Part shown: positions 8,147 through 16,664 of the stretch, one piece after another
How positions within the stretch are numbered: the first letter of the stretch is position 1
Layout of the letters: the number at the start of each line of letters is the position of its first letter
Source of the DNA: Acidovorax sp. FJL06
Lineage (GTDB): Bacteria; Pseudomonadota; Gammaproteobacteria; Burkholderiales; Burkholderiaceae_C
Direction of reading: 5' to 3'
Length of the DNA stretch: 64,000 bases
Assembly (NCBI RefSeq): GCF_003852545.1
Contig: NZ_QAJR01000020.1
Span: 86,360-150,359 of the forward strand
Notes under the pieces: generated by a model
Told to the model about the DNA's origin: nothing
What the model saw: the letters and a program-made list of their open reading frames with translations, nothing else
The model's database searches: none
Position numbers and translations under genes: made by a program

Positions 8147-9451
8147 ATGAAGCGCGGTTTCTACACCATCATGTCGGCGCAGTTCTTCAGCTCGCTGGCC
8201 GACAACGCACTCTTCGTGGCGGCCGTCGAACTCCTGCGCACCGAAGGCGCCCCCGAATGGCAGCGCGCCGCCCTGGTGCCCATGTTTGCCCTGTTCTATG
8301 TGGTGCTCGCGCCCTTTGTGGGCGCGTTTGCCGACGCCCTGCCCAAGGGCAAGGTCATGTTCGTGAGCAACGCCATCAAGGTGGTGGGCTGCCTGATGAT
8401 GCTGTTCGGCTCGCACCCGCTCATCGCCTACGCCGTGGTCGGCCTGGGTGCCGCAGCCTACTCGCCCGCCAAGTACGGCATCCTCACCGAACTGCTGCCC
8501 GCCTCGCAGCTGGTCAAGGCCAATGGCTGGATCGAGGGGCTCACCATCGCCTCCATCATCCTGGGCGTGCTGTTTGGCGGCCAGCTCGTGGGCCAGCAGC
8601 TGTCGGGCCTGCTGCTGGGCATCGACATCCCGTTCGTCGACACCGGGGTGGACACCCCCGCCGAGTCGGCCATCGCTGCGCTGATCGCCGTGTATGGCGT
8701 GGCCGCCTGGTTCAACACCCGCATCCCGCACACCGGCGTGGAAATGCGGCCGATGCGCACGGACCCGTCGCGCAGCGTGCTGTCAAACGCGCTGGGCCTG
8801 CTGCCCGACTTTTGGGCCTGCAACAGCCGCCTGTGGCGCGACAAGCTCGGGCAAATCTCGCTCTCGACCACCACCCTGTTCTGGGGGGCGGGTGCCAACC
8901 TCAAGTTCATTGTGCTGGCCTGGGCCGGCGCCGCGCTGGCCTACAACACCACCCAGGCATCGGCGCTGACCGGCGTGGTGGCCATTGGCACCGCTGTGGG
9001 TGCGGTGGTGGCCTCGATGCGCATGCGCCTGGACATGGCCACCAAGGTGATTCCGCTGGGCATTGCCATGGGGCTGCTGCTGATCCTCATGGTGTTCATC
9101 AACAACATCTGGCTGGCGATCCCCTTCCTCATCGTGCTGGGTGGCCTGGGCGGCTACCTGGTCGTGCCCATGAATGCGCTGCTGCAGCACCGGGGCCACA
9201 ACCTCATGGGCGCAGGCCGCTCCATTGCCGTGCAGAACTTCAACGAGAACGCCTGCATCCTGGCATTGGGCGCGTTCTACAGCCTCTCGCTCAAGCTGGG
9301 GCTGTCGGTGTTTGGCGCCATCACGGCCTTCGGGCTGGTGGTGGCCGGTGTGATGTGGCTGATCCAGCGCTGGCACCAGAACAACTGCGTTGCGCACCGC
9401 GAAGAGGTGGAGCACCTGCTGCACATTGCGCGGCACGACACGCACCACTGA
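8147..9451 (+). CDS. lplT: lysophospholipid transporter LplT
   Basis: 434-residue major facilitator protein, about twelve membrane segments, with the LplT-specific opening GFYTIMSAQFFSSLADNALFVAA and the MFS loop FVGAFADALPKGKVM. By family it flips lysophospholipids across the inner membrane for re-acylation. No acyltransferase (Aas) gene is adjacent. No clear Shine-Dalgarno sequence precedes the ATG; it is chosen because the conserved N-terminus starts there. Confidence 0.93.
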   Translation: MKRGFYTIMSAQFFSSLADNALFVAAVELLRTEGAPEWQRAALVPMFALFYVVLAPFVGAFADALPKGKVMFVSNAIKVVGCLMMLFGSHPLIAYAVVGLGAAAYSPAKYGILTELLPASQLVKANGWIEGLTIASIILGVLFGGQLVGQQLSGLLLGIDIPFVDTGVDTPAESAIAALIAVYGVAAWFNTRIPHTGVEMRPMRTDPSRSVLSNALGLLPDFWACNSRLWRDKLGQISLSTTTLFWGAGANLKFIVLAWAGAALAYNTTQASALTGVVAIGTAVGAVVASMRMRLDMATKVIPLGIAMGLLLILMVFINNIWLAIPFLIVLGGLGGYLVVPMNALLQHRGHNLMGAGRSIAVQNFNENACILALGAFYSLSLKLGLSVFGAITAFGLVVAGVMWLIQRWHQNNCVAHREEVEHLLHIARHDTHH

Positions 9452-9454
9452 AGA

Positions 9455-9580
9455 CACCCCCTGAGGCGCTGCGCGCCTTCCCCCTCTCTCGCTGCGCGGG
9501 AGGGGGACGCACCCGGTGGCCTGGCAAAGCCAGCTCCACGGGTGCGCTGGCGGGGACGGTGTGCCAGTTTCTGGCGCTGC
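9455..9580. repeat. copy D of the stop-codon-associated repeat (inverted relative to A, C, F)
   Basis: Starts ACACCCCCTGAGGCGCTGCG three bases after the lplT stop codon, continues TTCCCCCTCTCTCGCTGCGCGGGAGGGGG in two arms of a hairpin, then GGTGGCCTGGCAAAGCCAG. It has the same polarity relative to the preceding gene as the other copies, though on the opposite strand. A TAGCTATCAGCGCTTAT short-repeat element follows at about 9600-9620. Confidence 0.8.
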
Positions 9581-9648
9581 GCCGATTACTATTATTTTCA
9601 TAGCTATCAGCGCTTATCTATAGTGCGGTAGCGGCCATTTCTCCTTCA

Positions 9649-10545
9649 ATGCAATCGCCTTTGCCATTCGCCGCCCTGCTGTTCAACGCCTTCGTCTGGG
9701 GGCTGGCGTGGTGGCCGTTTCAGCACATGCACCAGGCGGGCCTGCACCCGCTGTGGGCCACGGCGTTCATGTATGCGGTGGTGCTGCTGGCGCTGCTGGC
9801 CTGGCGCCCCACGCTGTGGGCCCAGGTGCGCCAGCACCCCGAGCTGTGGCTGCTGGCGCTGGCCTCGGGCCTGAACAACGTGGCGTTCAACTGGGCCGTG
9901 ACCATTGGCGACGTGGTGCGCGTGATCCTGCTGTTCTATCTGATGCCCGCCTGGGCCGTGCTGCTGGCCTGGAAGATCCTGGGCGAGCGGCCCACGGCCT
10001 CGGCCCTGCTGCGCCTGGCGCTGGCCTTTGCCGGCGTGGTGCTGGTGCTGCTGCCTGCAGATGCGCCCGCATCGCGCCTGGTGCAGAACCTGTCGCTGGC
10101 CGACGGCCTGGCCCTGCTGGGCGGCTTCATGTTCGCGCTCACCAATGTCACGCTGCGCCGCCTGCACACCGTGCCCGGGCCAGCGCGCATGTTTTCGATG
10201 TTCGGCGGCTGCATGCTCATGGCGCTGGCCGTGGCCGGCATCGGGCGGCAGGCGGGCGTGGTCGATGCCTTCCCCGCATTCAACAGCACCTGGGTCGTCA
10301 CCGGCCTGCTGCTGGCGGGCGTGCTCATGCTGGGCAACTGGGCGCTGCAGTTCGGCGCGGCGCGGCTGGCGGCGGGCACCACGGCACTGGTGATGCTGTC
10401 GGAGGTGATGTTCGCCAGCGTCTCCTCGGCCCTGCTGGGCGCGGCCACTCTGAACCCGCGCACCGTGCTGGGCGGCGGGCTGATCCTGCTGGCCTCGCTG
10501 CTCGCTGCGCTGCAGTTCCGCCGGCCCGGCGCCACGCCGCACTGA
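9649..10545 (+). CDS. EamA/DMT family transporter
   Basis: 298 residues with about ten hydrophobic segments in two EamA repeats: LPFAALLFNAFVWGLAWWPF at the start and a second repeat from SLADGLALLGGFMFALTNVTL. The family exports or imports small metabolites, often amino acids or nucleotides. The substrate cannot be told. It is followed 43 bases later by a glutathione peroxidase gene on the same strand. Confidence 0.88.
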   Translation: MQSPLPFAALLFNAFVWGLAWWPFQHMHQAGLHPLWATAFMYAVVLLALLAWRPTLWAQVRQHPELWLLALASGLNNVAFNWAVTIGDVVRVILLFYLMPAWAVLLAWKILGERPTASALLRLALAFAGVVLVLLPADAPASRLVQNLSLADGLALLGGFMFALTNVTLRRLHTVPGPARMFSMFGGCMLMALAVAGIGRQAGVVDAFPAFNSTWVVTGLLLAGVLMLGNWALQFGAARLAAGTTALVMLSEVMFASVSSALLGAATLNPRTVLGGGLILLASLLAALQFRRPGATPH

Positions 10546-10588
10546 ACACACTACCATGGGGCATCTTCCACCCTGAGGAGCTTGTGCC

Positions 10589-11074
10589 ATGCCAGGCAGC
10601 ATTTACGACTTCGACGCCCAGCAGATGAACGGCCAGACCGTGCCGCTCTCACAGTACAAAGGCAAGGTGCTGCTCATCGTGAACACCGCCAGCGCCTGCG
10701 GCTTCACACCCCAGTTCGGCGGCCTGGAAGAGCTGCACCAGCAGTACGCGGGCCAGGGCCTGGTGGTGCTGGGCTTTCCCTGCAACCAGTTCGGTGCGCA
10801 GGACCCGGGCAGCAACGACGAGATCGCAAGCTTCTGCCAGCTCAACTACGGCGTGAGCTTTCCGATGATGGCCAAGATCGACGTGAACGGCGCCGGCGCC
10901 TCGCCCCTCTACCAGTGGCTCACCGCCGAGGCCCCGGGCCTGCTGGGCAGCAAGGCCATCAAGTGGAACTTCACCAAGTTCCTGGTCGGCAAAGACGGCC
11001 GGGTCATCCGCCGCTATGCGCCGCAGGATGCACCGAAGAAGCTGGCGGGGGATATTGAGGCGGCGCTGGCTTGA
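10589..11074 (+). CDS. glutathione peroxidase family protein (cysteine type)
   Basis: 161 residues with the peroxidatic cysteine in NTASACGFT (Cys37), Gln67 in GFPCNQFG, and Trp126-Asn127 in KWNFTKFLV, completing the usual tetrad. A second cysteine (Cys83, [13 protein letters not shown]) fits the resolving position of thioredoxin-dependent bacterial Gpx. It reduces hydroperoxides in the cytoplasm. The start ATG is preceded by GAGGAGC. Its stop faces the convergent GNAT gene 27 bases away. Confidence 0.93.
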   Translation: MPGSIYDFDAQQMNGQTVPLSQYKGKVLLIVNTASACGFTPQFGGLEELHQQYAGQGLVVLGFPCNQFGAQDPGSNDEIASFCQLNYGVSFPMMAKIDVNGAGASPLYQWLTAEAPGLLGSKAIKWNFTKFLVGKDGRVIRRYAPQDAPKKLAGDIEAALA

Positions 11075-11101
11075 CGGTGCCTGCAGGCAGGCGCACCGCC
11101 C

Positions 11102-11587
11102 CTAGAAACCTGTTCTAAGGGCTGGCGGAGCCCAGCGGCACAACACGCGCTCCCGGCCCGTCTGTGGGTGCCGGTCGATGCCTTCCTCAACCAGCCCGCA
11201 CCGTGCATAGAAACGCCGGGCCCCCTGGTTGCCCGTTGCCACATGCAACGTCCATCCCCGGGGACAAAAGTGCTCGCAGATTTGCTGCACCAAGGCCGCC
11301 CCCAGGCCGTGGCCCTGTGCCTCGGGCGCCACGAAGAGCTGGTGCAGATGGCCCAGGGTCTGGTCCAGCACCACAAAGCCCTGCACGGCGTGGCCGCGTT
11401 CCACCAGCACGGTGGTGCAAGGCGGGCCAAATTCCGCACTCGCCCGCGCCTCCCAGTGCGCCAGAGGCGCCACGGTCTGCACCGCCGGGTTGGCAGACCC
11501 CCAGGAGGCACGCCACACTCGCGCGAGTCGGGGGATGTCGCCTGGGACTGCGGAACGCAGCACCAGTGCTGGTGGAGGGTGGGTCAT
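11102..11587 (-). CDS. GNAT family N-acetyltransferase
   Basis: 161 residues from the chosen Met (MTHPPPALVLRSAVPGD). The acetyl-CoA-binding signature is LFVAPEAQGHGLGAALVQQI (Q/RxxGxG/A) with the following GNQGARRFYARCGLVEEG typical of GNAT C-termini. Substrate unknown: such proteins acetylate small molecules or protein N-termini. The frame extends 12 codons upstream, but the downstream Met is a better fit to the family start. Confidence 0.85.
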   Translation of the reverse strand: MTHPPPALVLRSAVPGDIPRLARVWRASWGSANPAVQTVAPLAHWEARASAEFGPPCTTVLVERGHAVQGFVVLDQTLGHLHQLFVAPEAQGHGLGAALVQQICEHFCPRGWTLHVATGNQGARRFYARCGLVEEGIDRHPQTGRERVLCRWAPPALRTGF

Positions 11588-11654
11588 GCACGCATTGTGC
11601 GGGCCAGCCCCAAAAGCGGCCACCCTCCCGCCCGCGTCACCACCGCAGCGCCGC

Positions 11655-12389
11655 TCAGGCGTTCAACCCGGGCACCTGCGCCGGCGGCCATTCCGGCGGC
11701 CGCGAGTCCATCTCCGCCTCCACCTTGCGCAGCATGTCGGCCAGGGTCTTGCCGGGCTCCTGGCGGAACTGTTCGTCCAGCACCGCCAGGTCCACGATGC
11801 GGTCGATGCGAAAGCCCCGGAAGTCATTGCGCAGCTCGCACCAGGCCGACAGCGTCCAGACCTTGCCCCAGTAGAAGCAACCCAGCGGCCGCAGGCGGCG
11901 CAGGCTGGGGCGGCCGTGCACATCGGCGTAGTCGATCTGCACCACATGGCGGCTGTGCACCGCCTCGCGCAGCGCCTGCAGGGTGGCCTGGGCCCGCGGG
12001 TCCAGCCCCACCGAAGGGGCGTACAGCGCCTGCGCCTCGGCGGCCACGCGCGCGGCCGGGGGCAGCACCGACAGGATCTTGTGGAGCGCCCCTTCCACCT
12101 CGCGCGCCAGGCCGGCGTCCAGCCAGGCCTGGGCCAGCCGCGCGGCCGCAACCAGCGCATTGGCCTCGCCCTGGCTGAACATCAGGGGCGGCAGCTCGAA
12201 GCCCGCGCCCAGGCGGTAGCCCACGCCGGCCTCGCCCTCAATGGGCACGCCCTGGTGCTGCAGGTCCGCCACATCGCGGTAGATGGTGCGCGCAGAGACT
12301 TCGAGCCGCTCGGCCAGGAAGGCGGCCGTGGACAGGCGCCGGCCCCGGATGAGCTGGACGATCTGGAAAAGGCGGTCGGCGCGGCGCAT
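11655..12389 (-). CDS. YafY-type HTH-WYL transcriptional regulator
   Basis: 244 residues: HTH_11 domain at the N-terminus (MRRADRLFQIVQLIRG, then AFLAERLEVSARTIYRDVADL), then a WYL ligand-binding domain with GCFYWGKVWTLSAWCELR and FRGFRIDRI. It lies 99 bases downstream of a GyrI-like gene on the same strand, probably in one transcript. A perfect 26-bp palindrome precedes that GyrI-like gene, and copies precede a VOC gene and an EVE gene in this window. I infer this protein is their regulator. The upstream in-frame start (12461) falls in a short repeat and is rejected. Confidence 0.88.
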   Translation of the reverse strand: MRRADRLFQIVQLIRGRRLSTAAFLAERLEVSARTIYRDVADLQHQGVPIEGEAGVGYRLGAGFELPPLMFSQGEANALVAAARLAQAWLDAGLAREVEGALHKILSVLPPAARVAAEAQALYAPSVGLDPRAQATLQALREAVHSRHVVQIDYADVHGRPSLRRLRPLGCFYWGKVWTLSAWCELRNDFRGFRIDRIVDLAVLDEQFRQEPGKTLADMLRKVEAEMDSRPPEWPPAQVPGLNA

Positions 12390-12417
12390 GGGTGGGATTC
12401 CGTTTTTCTTCCAGGAT

Positions 12418-12475
12418 TTTGGCCTGCTGGCGCTAGCTACACAAGCGCCAGCAGCTACCAAATAAATAGCACCTT
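12418..12475. repeat. short dispersed repeat between the GyrI-like and yafY genes
   Basis: Contains GCTGGCGCTAGCTACACAAG followed by CGCCAGCAGCTACCAAATAA, an imperfect hairpin (CTGGCGCT/AGCGCCAG arms). Member of the same short repeat family as 5608-5645. Confidence 0.6.
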
Positions 12476-12488
12476 CCCAGAAGATGTC

Positions 12489-12986
12489 TTATGGCTTCAC
12501 GCCCACATGGATGGCCACCTTGTCGGGCCCCTCGTAGGCCTCGAAGTCGGTGCCGAAGCGGCGCTGCACCTGCGGGTTCTCGGCAAAGTAGTGCCAGATG
12601 CGGACCCAGGTGTCGATCACCATCTGCGGCATGTCGCCCTCGCCGCTGAAGACCAGGTAGTCGCCCGCCTCGATGTCAATGCGGCTCGCCCCCGGCACGG
12701 TCTTCTGCACCAGGTCCGGCTCGGCCACAGCCACGCCGGCGGTCACGTCGAAAGCGCCATGCTCGTTCGATTCATAGCCGCTGTACACGCCAAAGATGCG
12801 GCCGTCGTCGCCCCGGCTGGGCAGCTTGCGCTCCCAGCTCTGGCTGAAAAACCGGCTCCACAGGTCGCCCAGGCGTGCGACGGCGGGGTTCATCTCTTCG
12901 CTGTTGCGCGTGCGCACGCCGATGCCGGCCACGCTGAACGCGGGGATCTGGAGGGGGGTGGGTGGGGTGGTGGTGATGGTGGTCAT
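12489..12986 (-). CDS. GyrI-like / AraC effector-binding domain protein
   Basis: 165 residues from the ATG preceded by AGAGAGGACCTGCC. The whole protein is one GyrI-like small-molecule-binding domain: QIPAFSVAGIGVRTRNSEE at the start, YSGYESNEHGAFDVTAGVAV in the middle, and GDYLVFSGEGDMPQMVIDTWVRIW towards the end. Stand-alone domains of this kind bind hydrophobic ligands and may act as sensors or hydrolases. It sits 99 bases upstream of the YafY regulator. A perfect palindrome at 13065-13090 is its likely operator. Confidence 0.82.
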   Translation of the reverse strand: MTTITTTPPTPLQIPAFSVAGIGVRTRNSEEMNPAVARLGDLWSRFFSQSWERKLPSRGDDGRIFGVYSGYESNEHGAFDVTAGVAVAEPDLVQKTVPGASRIDIEAGDYLVFSGEGDMPQMVIDTWVRIWHYFAENPQVQRRFGTDFEAYEGPDKVAIHVGVKP

Positions 12987-13064
12987 GGCAGGTCCTCTCT
13001 CTACAGTGGATGAAATCGACGCCCGGGCCGATGGCGCCGTGCGAGAGAGGCATGGTGCGTGCAC

Positions 13065-13090
13065 GCTGCTGACAGCCTGATGTCAGCAGC
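13065..13090. promoter_or_regulatory. 26-bp palindrome, proposed WYL-regulator operator, site 1
   Basis: Perfect inverted repeat with arms GCTGCTGACA and TGTCAGCAGC around a 6-base spacer (GCCTGA), 79 bases upstream of the GyrI-like start. Sites with the same arms and the same spacer length occur at 36205-36230 and 42140-42165. Confidence 0.75.
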
Positions 13091-13172
13091 GTCATGCTGC
13101 CCACTCCGGCGCCCCCGGGGTGGGCGCAGCGGGCGCCGGCGTGCAGGCGCCCGCTGCCCGCCCTGCTCCGGG

Positions 13173-13460
13173 TCAGCCCAGCTGCTCAACGAGGGCCGCC
13201 GTGGCGCGGCGCACCACCGGCAGCACCAGCAGCAGCGTGGGGAAGGCCACGACCCAGGACAGCGCCCAGGAACTCAGCCACAGGCGCGGGAGGTCCAGCG
13301 AGAAGCCCGCCACGCGCACGGTGCTGATCAGGGACACGATGAAGGTCATGAGCAGCGACAGCAGCAGCGGCATGACCCAGGCCGCCGAGCGTGCGGGCAG
13401 CTTGGGCAGCCCGAGAAAGGTCTGGCGGGGAGACGGGGGGAGCGAAGAAGGTTGGTTCAT
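13173..13460 (-). CDS. DUF2798 family small membrane protein
   Basis: 95 residues from the Met in MNQPSSLPPSP. Two hydrophobic segments (WVMPLLLSLLMTFIVSLIST and ALSWVVAFPTLLLVLPVV) in the pattern of DUF2798 proteins, with a conserved LPARSAAWVMP entry and a basic C-terminus after the second helix. Function unknown. The longer frame from 13595 adds a non-conserved extension and is not used. Confidence 0.8.
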   Translation of the reverse strand: MNQPSSLPPSPRQTFLGLPKLPARSAAWVMPLLLSLLMTFIVSLISTVRVAGFSLDLPRLWLSSWALSWVVAFPTLLLVLPVVRRATAALVEQLG

Positions 13461-13616
13461 TGAAGTTCCAGAAAGCAAACCGGTCAAGCAAGGTGCCGCC
13501 CCCGCCCTGCAGCATCTGCAGGCTGGGGGCCACCACCCCGGCAGGGCCGGCGTTGGTTGGCACGTTGATTGACGTAAACGCTTACGGCAACCCATGAACC
13601 GGGTCGCACCAGGATT

Positions 13617-14255
13617 CTAGGCGGTCTCGGCGCCCGCCTGCAGGTGGTGGCTGATATGCCCTGCCACCGCCTCGGCGTGGGTCTGGGCCAGGTCGTGGGC
13701 GCCGCCCGGCAGCACGTGCAGCTGCGCACGGGGCAGCAAGCCCTGCAGGCGCTCGCCCACCGCCACGGGGCTGATGGGGTCGGCATCGCCCCACAGCAGC
13801 AAGGTGGGTGGGCGCACCGATGCCAGCTGCGGTGCCAGGTTCCAGCGCTCCTGGGCCATCCACGCCGGGAAGGCGGGGTTCGAGCGCATGAAATCAGGGC
13901 GCCAGTCGTGCGGGCGCAGGTCGTCGATCGGCACACCGCCGGACGTGGCCACGAGCACCAGGTGCGTGAGATGTTCGGGCCGCTGCAGGGCGGCCAGCAC
14001 CGCCACCACGCCCCCCAGGGACTGGGCGACCAGTGCACAGGGCTGGTCCATGTGCGGCGTGACCGCGTCGACCAGGTCCTGCATGCGGCCCGCCGCGTTC
14101 GGCGGCATGTCCGTCGCCGATGCCAACCCAAACCACGGCCAGCCGAGCAGCACGCGCTCGGCCGGGAGCGTGATCGCGGCCGAGGCCGGCCGCCAGAACG
14201 CCGGGTTGCCGCCCACACCGGGCAGGAAGATCAGGCGGACGGGGGTGGCAGACAC
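13617..14255 (-). CDS. alpha/beta hydrolase
   Basis: 212 residues with an alpha/beta-hydrolase fold pattern: oxyanion region LPGVGGNPAFW, nucleophile elbow AQSLGG (Ser79), acid in LLLWGDADPISP (Asp157 or Asp159) and histidine in LPGGAHDLAQ (His187). A cytoplasmic esterase or related hydrolase; substrate unknown. It follows proQ by 17 bases on the same strand, suggesting co-transcription. Confidence 0.88.
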   Translation of the reverse strand: MSATPVRLIFLPGVGGNPAFWRPASAAITLPAERVLLGWPWFGLASATDMPPNAAGRMQDLVDAVTPHMDQPCALVAQSLGGVVAVLAALQRPEHLTHLVLVATSGGVPIDDLRPHDWRPDFMRSNPAFPAWMAQERWNLAPQLASVRPPTLLLWGDADPISPVAVGERLQGLLPRAQLHVLPGGAHDLAQTHAEAVAGHISHHLQAGAETA

Positions 14256-14272
14256 GAAGGGCGTGCCCGGCG

Positions 14273-15235
14273 TCAGCGGTCCTGGGCCGGGGCCGCAGCC
14301 GATGGCTCCGCCGCTGCGGTCCCCTCATCAGCGGATGCCGCTGATGCCGCTGGAGCAGCAGCAACGGCGGCGGCATCCGCCGCCCGCGCGGCAGCCAGGC
14401 GGCGTGCGCGTTCAAGCTGCTGGCCCACGGTGCGGGGCACCAGGCCGTACATGTCGGCAAAGGCGTCGAGCGTCTGGCCGCTGGCTTCAAACGCGCGCAG
14501 CAGGGCTTCGTCCTTGGCGTTGCGGGCGGCCCATTCGGCAAAGGCCTCTTCGAGGAGGGCATTGGCGGCTTCGTCACGGCTTTGCACCAGCTCGGTGTAG
14601 GCCTCGCGCGCGAGGCCCGAGGCCTCGAACGCAGCCATCATGCGGTTGCGCAGCTTGGGCAGCAGGTCGTCGGTGGCGCGGGCCTTCTTGCGGCGGTACA
14701 CCTCCAGCAGCGCATGGTGCACATGCTCGGGCGCCATGGTTTCCACCGGCTGGCCTTGCAGATCGTGGCGCTTGTCGCCCGCCGCCACGCTTTGCAGGTA
14801 GCGCGTGGAGCGGGTGTGCAGGCCCAGCGCCACCTTGAGCGCCTCGCGCTCGAACTGCTCGGCATGCTGGGCCAGGATGTCCTGGAAGATGCCGCGCTTG
14901 AGCGGGCGGAACACGGCGCCGAACAGGTGCGGGTACAACGCCGCCAACTGCTCCAGCGCCGGGTGCACGCGCTGGGGCGCACGCGGGGCTGCGCCGGGCG
15001 CAGCGGCCTGGGGTGCGCCCTCGGTCGCCCCTTCGGGCGCCGGGCGCCCCTCGGGCTTGCGGCGGTTGCGGCCCCCCCGGCGGGATCCGCCTTTGCGCTG
15101 CGGCTGGGGCGCACCGGCTTCATCGGCAGGCGCAGCGGTTGCCACGGAGGCGGCAGCCTCGGCCACCACAGGCGCGGCCACGGGGGCGGCAGGGGCTGCG
15201 TGGGGTTGTTCTTGTGCGGACGCGGAGTCGGTCAT
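14273..15235 (-). CDS. proQ: ProQ/FinO family RNA chaperone
   Basis: 320 residues from MTDSASAQEQ. An Ala/Pro-rich, then basic (KGGSRRGGRNRRKPEG) N-terminal arm leads into a ProQ/FinO domain at about 95-190 (VHPALEQLAALYPHLFGAVF, PLKRGIFQDI, RYLQSVAAGDKRHDLQGQPV). A helical region and an Ala-rich tail follow. Family members bind structured small RNAs and 3' ends of mRNAs. It is longer than the E. coli protein and lacks a recognisable C-terminal Tudor-like domain. Confidence 0.88.
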   Translation of the reverse strand: MTDSASAQEQPHAAPAAPVAAPVVAEAAASVATAAPADEAGAPQPQRKGGSRRGGRNRRKPEGRPAPEGATEGAPQAAAPGAAPRAPQRVHPALEQLAALYPHLFGAVFRPLKRGIFQDILAQHAEQFEREALKVALGLHTRSTRYLQSVAAGDKRHDLQGQPVETMAPEHVHHALLEVYRRKKARATDDLLPKLRNRMMAAFEASGLAREAYTELVQSRDEAANALLEEAFAEWAARNAKDEALLRAFEASGQTLDAFADMYGLVPRTVGQQLERARRLAAARAADAAAVAAAPAASAASADEGTAAAEPSAAAPAQDR

Positions 15236-15365
15236 GGCAATGCGGTTCGGGGGCGAATGGGAAGCGACAAAACCCTCAATCATGCCAGCGTTGCACCGGC
15301 GTGCCGCCAACGGCCCCGGATGGGGGACTGCGCAGCAGGGCCGGAGCCCCCCGACCGGGGCCCTG

Positions 15366-16619
15366 TCACGGGGTGCGCAGCGCCTCGTCCAGCACCTCCA
15401 CCCAGTGCCGCACCGGTGTGCCCGTGCCGCTTTGCAGGTGGGTGATGCAGCCGATGTTGGCCGACAGGATCACATCGGGCGGCTGATCGCCGAAGGCCTC
15501 GGCCAGCACGCCCAGCTTGCGGTCGCGCAGTGGGTACGACAGGTCGGGGTTCAACACTGAATAGGTGCCTGCCGAGCCGCAGCACAGGTGGGCGTCGTTG
15601 CGTGCGGTGCGCAGCTGAAAGCCGAGCTGGTTCAGGTGCGCCTCGACGCCGCCGCGCAGCTTCTGGCCGTGCTGCAGGGTGCAGGGCGGGTGGTAGGCGT
15701 AGAGCGTGCCGGGCTGCTGCACGCGGCCCTGCAGCTTGGCGGCCAGCTCGGGCAGCAGGGCCGGCAGCAGCTCCGAGAGGTCGCGCGTGAGGGCGCTGAT
15801 GCGCGCGGCCTGGGCCGCGTACCGGGGGTCGTCCTTCAGGATGTGTCCATACTCCTTGACGGTGACGCCGCAGCCCGAGGCGTTCATGACGATGGCCTCG
15901 ACCTCGCCAGATTCGACCAGCGGCCACCAGGCATCGATGTTGGCGCGCATCTCGGCCATGCCGCCCTCCTGGTCGTTGAGGTGGAACTTGACGGCACCGC
16001 AGCAGCCCGCCTTGGCAGCCACCACGGTCTGGATGCCCACGGCGTCGAGCACGCGCGCGGTGGCCGTGTTGATATTCGGCATCATGGCCGGCTGCACGCA
16101 ACCCGCGAGCATGAGCACCTTGCGGGCATGCACGCGCGTGGGCCAGGCCCCGGCGTCCTGCGGTGCAGGCACCTTGGCCTTCAGGGCCTCGGGCAGCAGG
16201 CCGCGCACCATTTGCCCGGCCTTCATCGCGGGGGCGAACAGGGGCGAGGGCAGGCCTTCCTTCAGCGCCCAGCGCAGGGCCTTTTCGCCCAGGGGGCGCG
16301 GCACTTTCTCGTCCACGATCTTGCGGCCGATGTCCACCAGGTGGCCGTATTGCACGCCGCTGGGGCAGGTGCTTTCGCAGTTGCGGCAGGTGAGGCACCG
16401 GTCCAGGTGCATCTGGGTCTTGCGCGTGGGCGTTTCGCCTTCGAGCACCTGCTTGATGAGGTAGATCCGGCCGCGCGGGCCGTCCAGCTCGTCGCCCAGC
16501 AATTGGTAGGTGGGGCAGGTGGCCGTGCAGAAGCCGCAGTGCACACATTTGCGCAGGATGGATTCGGCCGCGAGGCCATCGGCGCGGGCGCGGTATTCAG
16601 GAGAAAGCTGGGTTTGCAT
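15366..16619 (-). CDS. glcF: glycolate oxidase iron-sulfur subunit GlcF
   Basis: 417 residues. Two [4Fe-4S] ferredoxin motifs lie at the N-terminus: CVHCGFCTATCPTYQLLGDE (about 25-45) and CLTCRNCESTCPSG (about 75-88). Two CCG-type cysteine-rich domains follow (AGCVQPAMMPN...KAGCCGAVKFH and CCGSAGTYS). GlcF passes electrons from glycolate oxidation by GlcD/GlcE to the respiratory chain at the membrane. In this window glcE lies two genes upstream, with a DUF1275 gene between, and glcD is not present. Confidence 0.92.
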   Translation of the reverse strand: MQTQLSPEYRARADGLAAESILRKCVHCGFCTATCPTYQLLGDELDGPRGRIYLIKQVLEGETPTRKTQMHLDRCLTCRNCESTCPSGVQYGHLVDIGRKIVDEKVPRPLGEKALRWALKEGLPSPLFAPAMKAGQMVRGLLPEALKAKVPAPQDAGAWPTRVHARKVLMLAGCVQPAMMPNINTATARVLDAVGIQTVVAAKAGCCGAVKFHLNDQEGGMAEMRANIDAWWPLVESGEVEAIVMNASGCGVTVKEYGHILKDDPRYAAQAARISALTRDLSELLPALLPELAAKLQGRVQQPGTLYAYHPPCTLQHGQKLRGGVEAHLNQLGFQLRTARNDAHLCCGSAGTYSVLNPDLSYPLRDRKLGVLAEAFGDQPPDVILSANIGCITHLQSGTGTPVRHWVEVLDEALRTP

Positions 16620-16664
16620 GGTGCATGCCTGGGCGGGGAAGCGGAAAGAGAGTTCAGAACGGAT

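Noticed and set aside
12389-12461. Longer start for the YafY regulator
   Set aside because: The extra 24 codons fall in the short dispersed repeat and are not protein-like; MRRADRLFQIVQLIRG is the family start.
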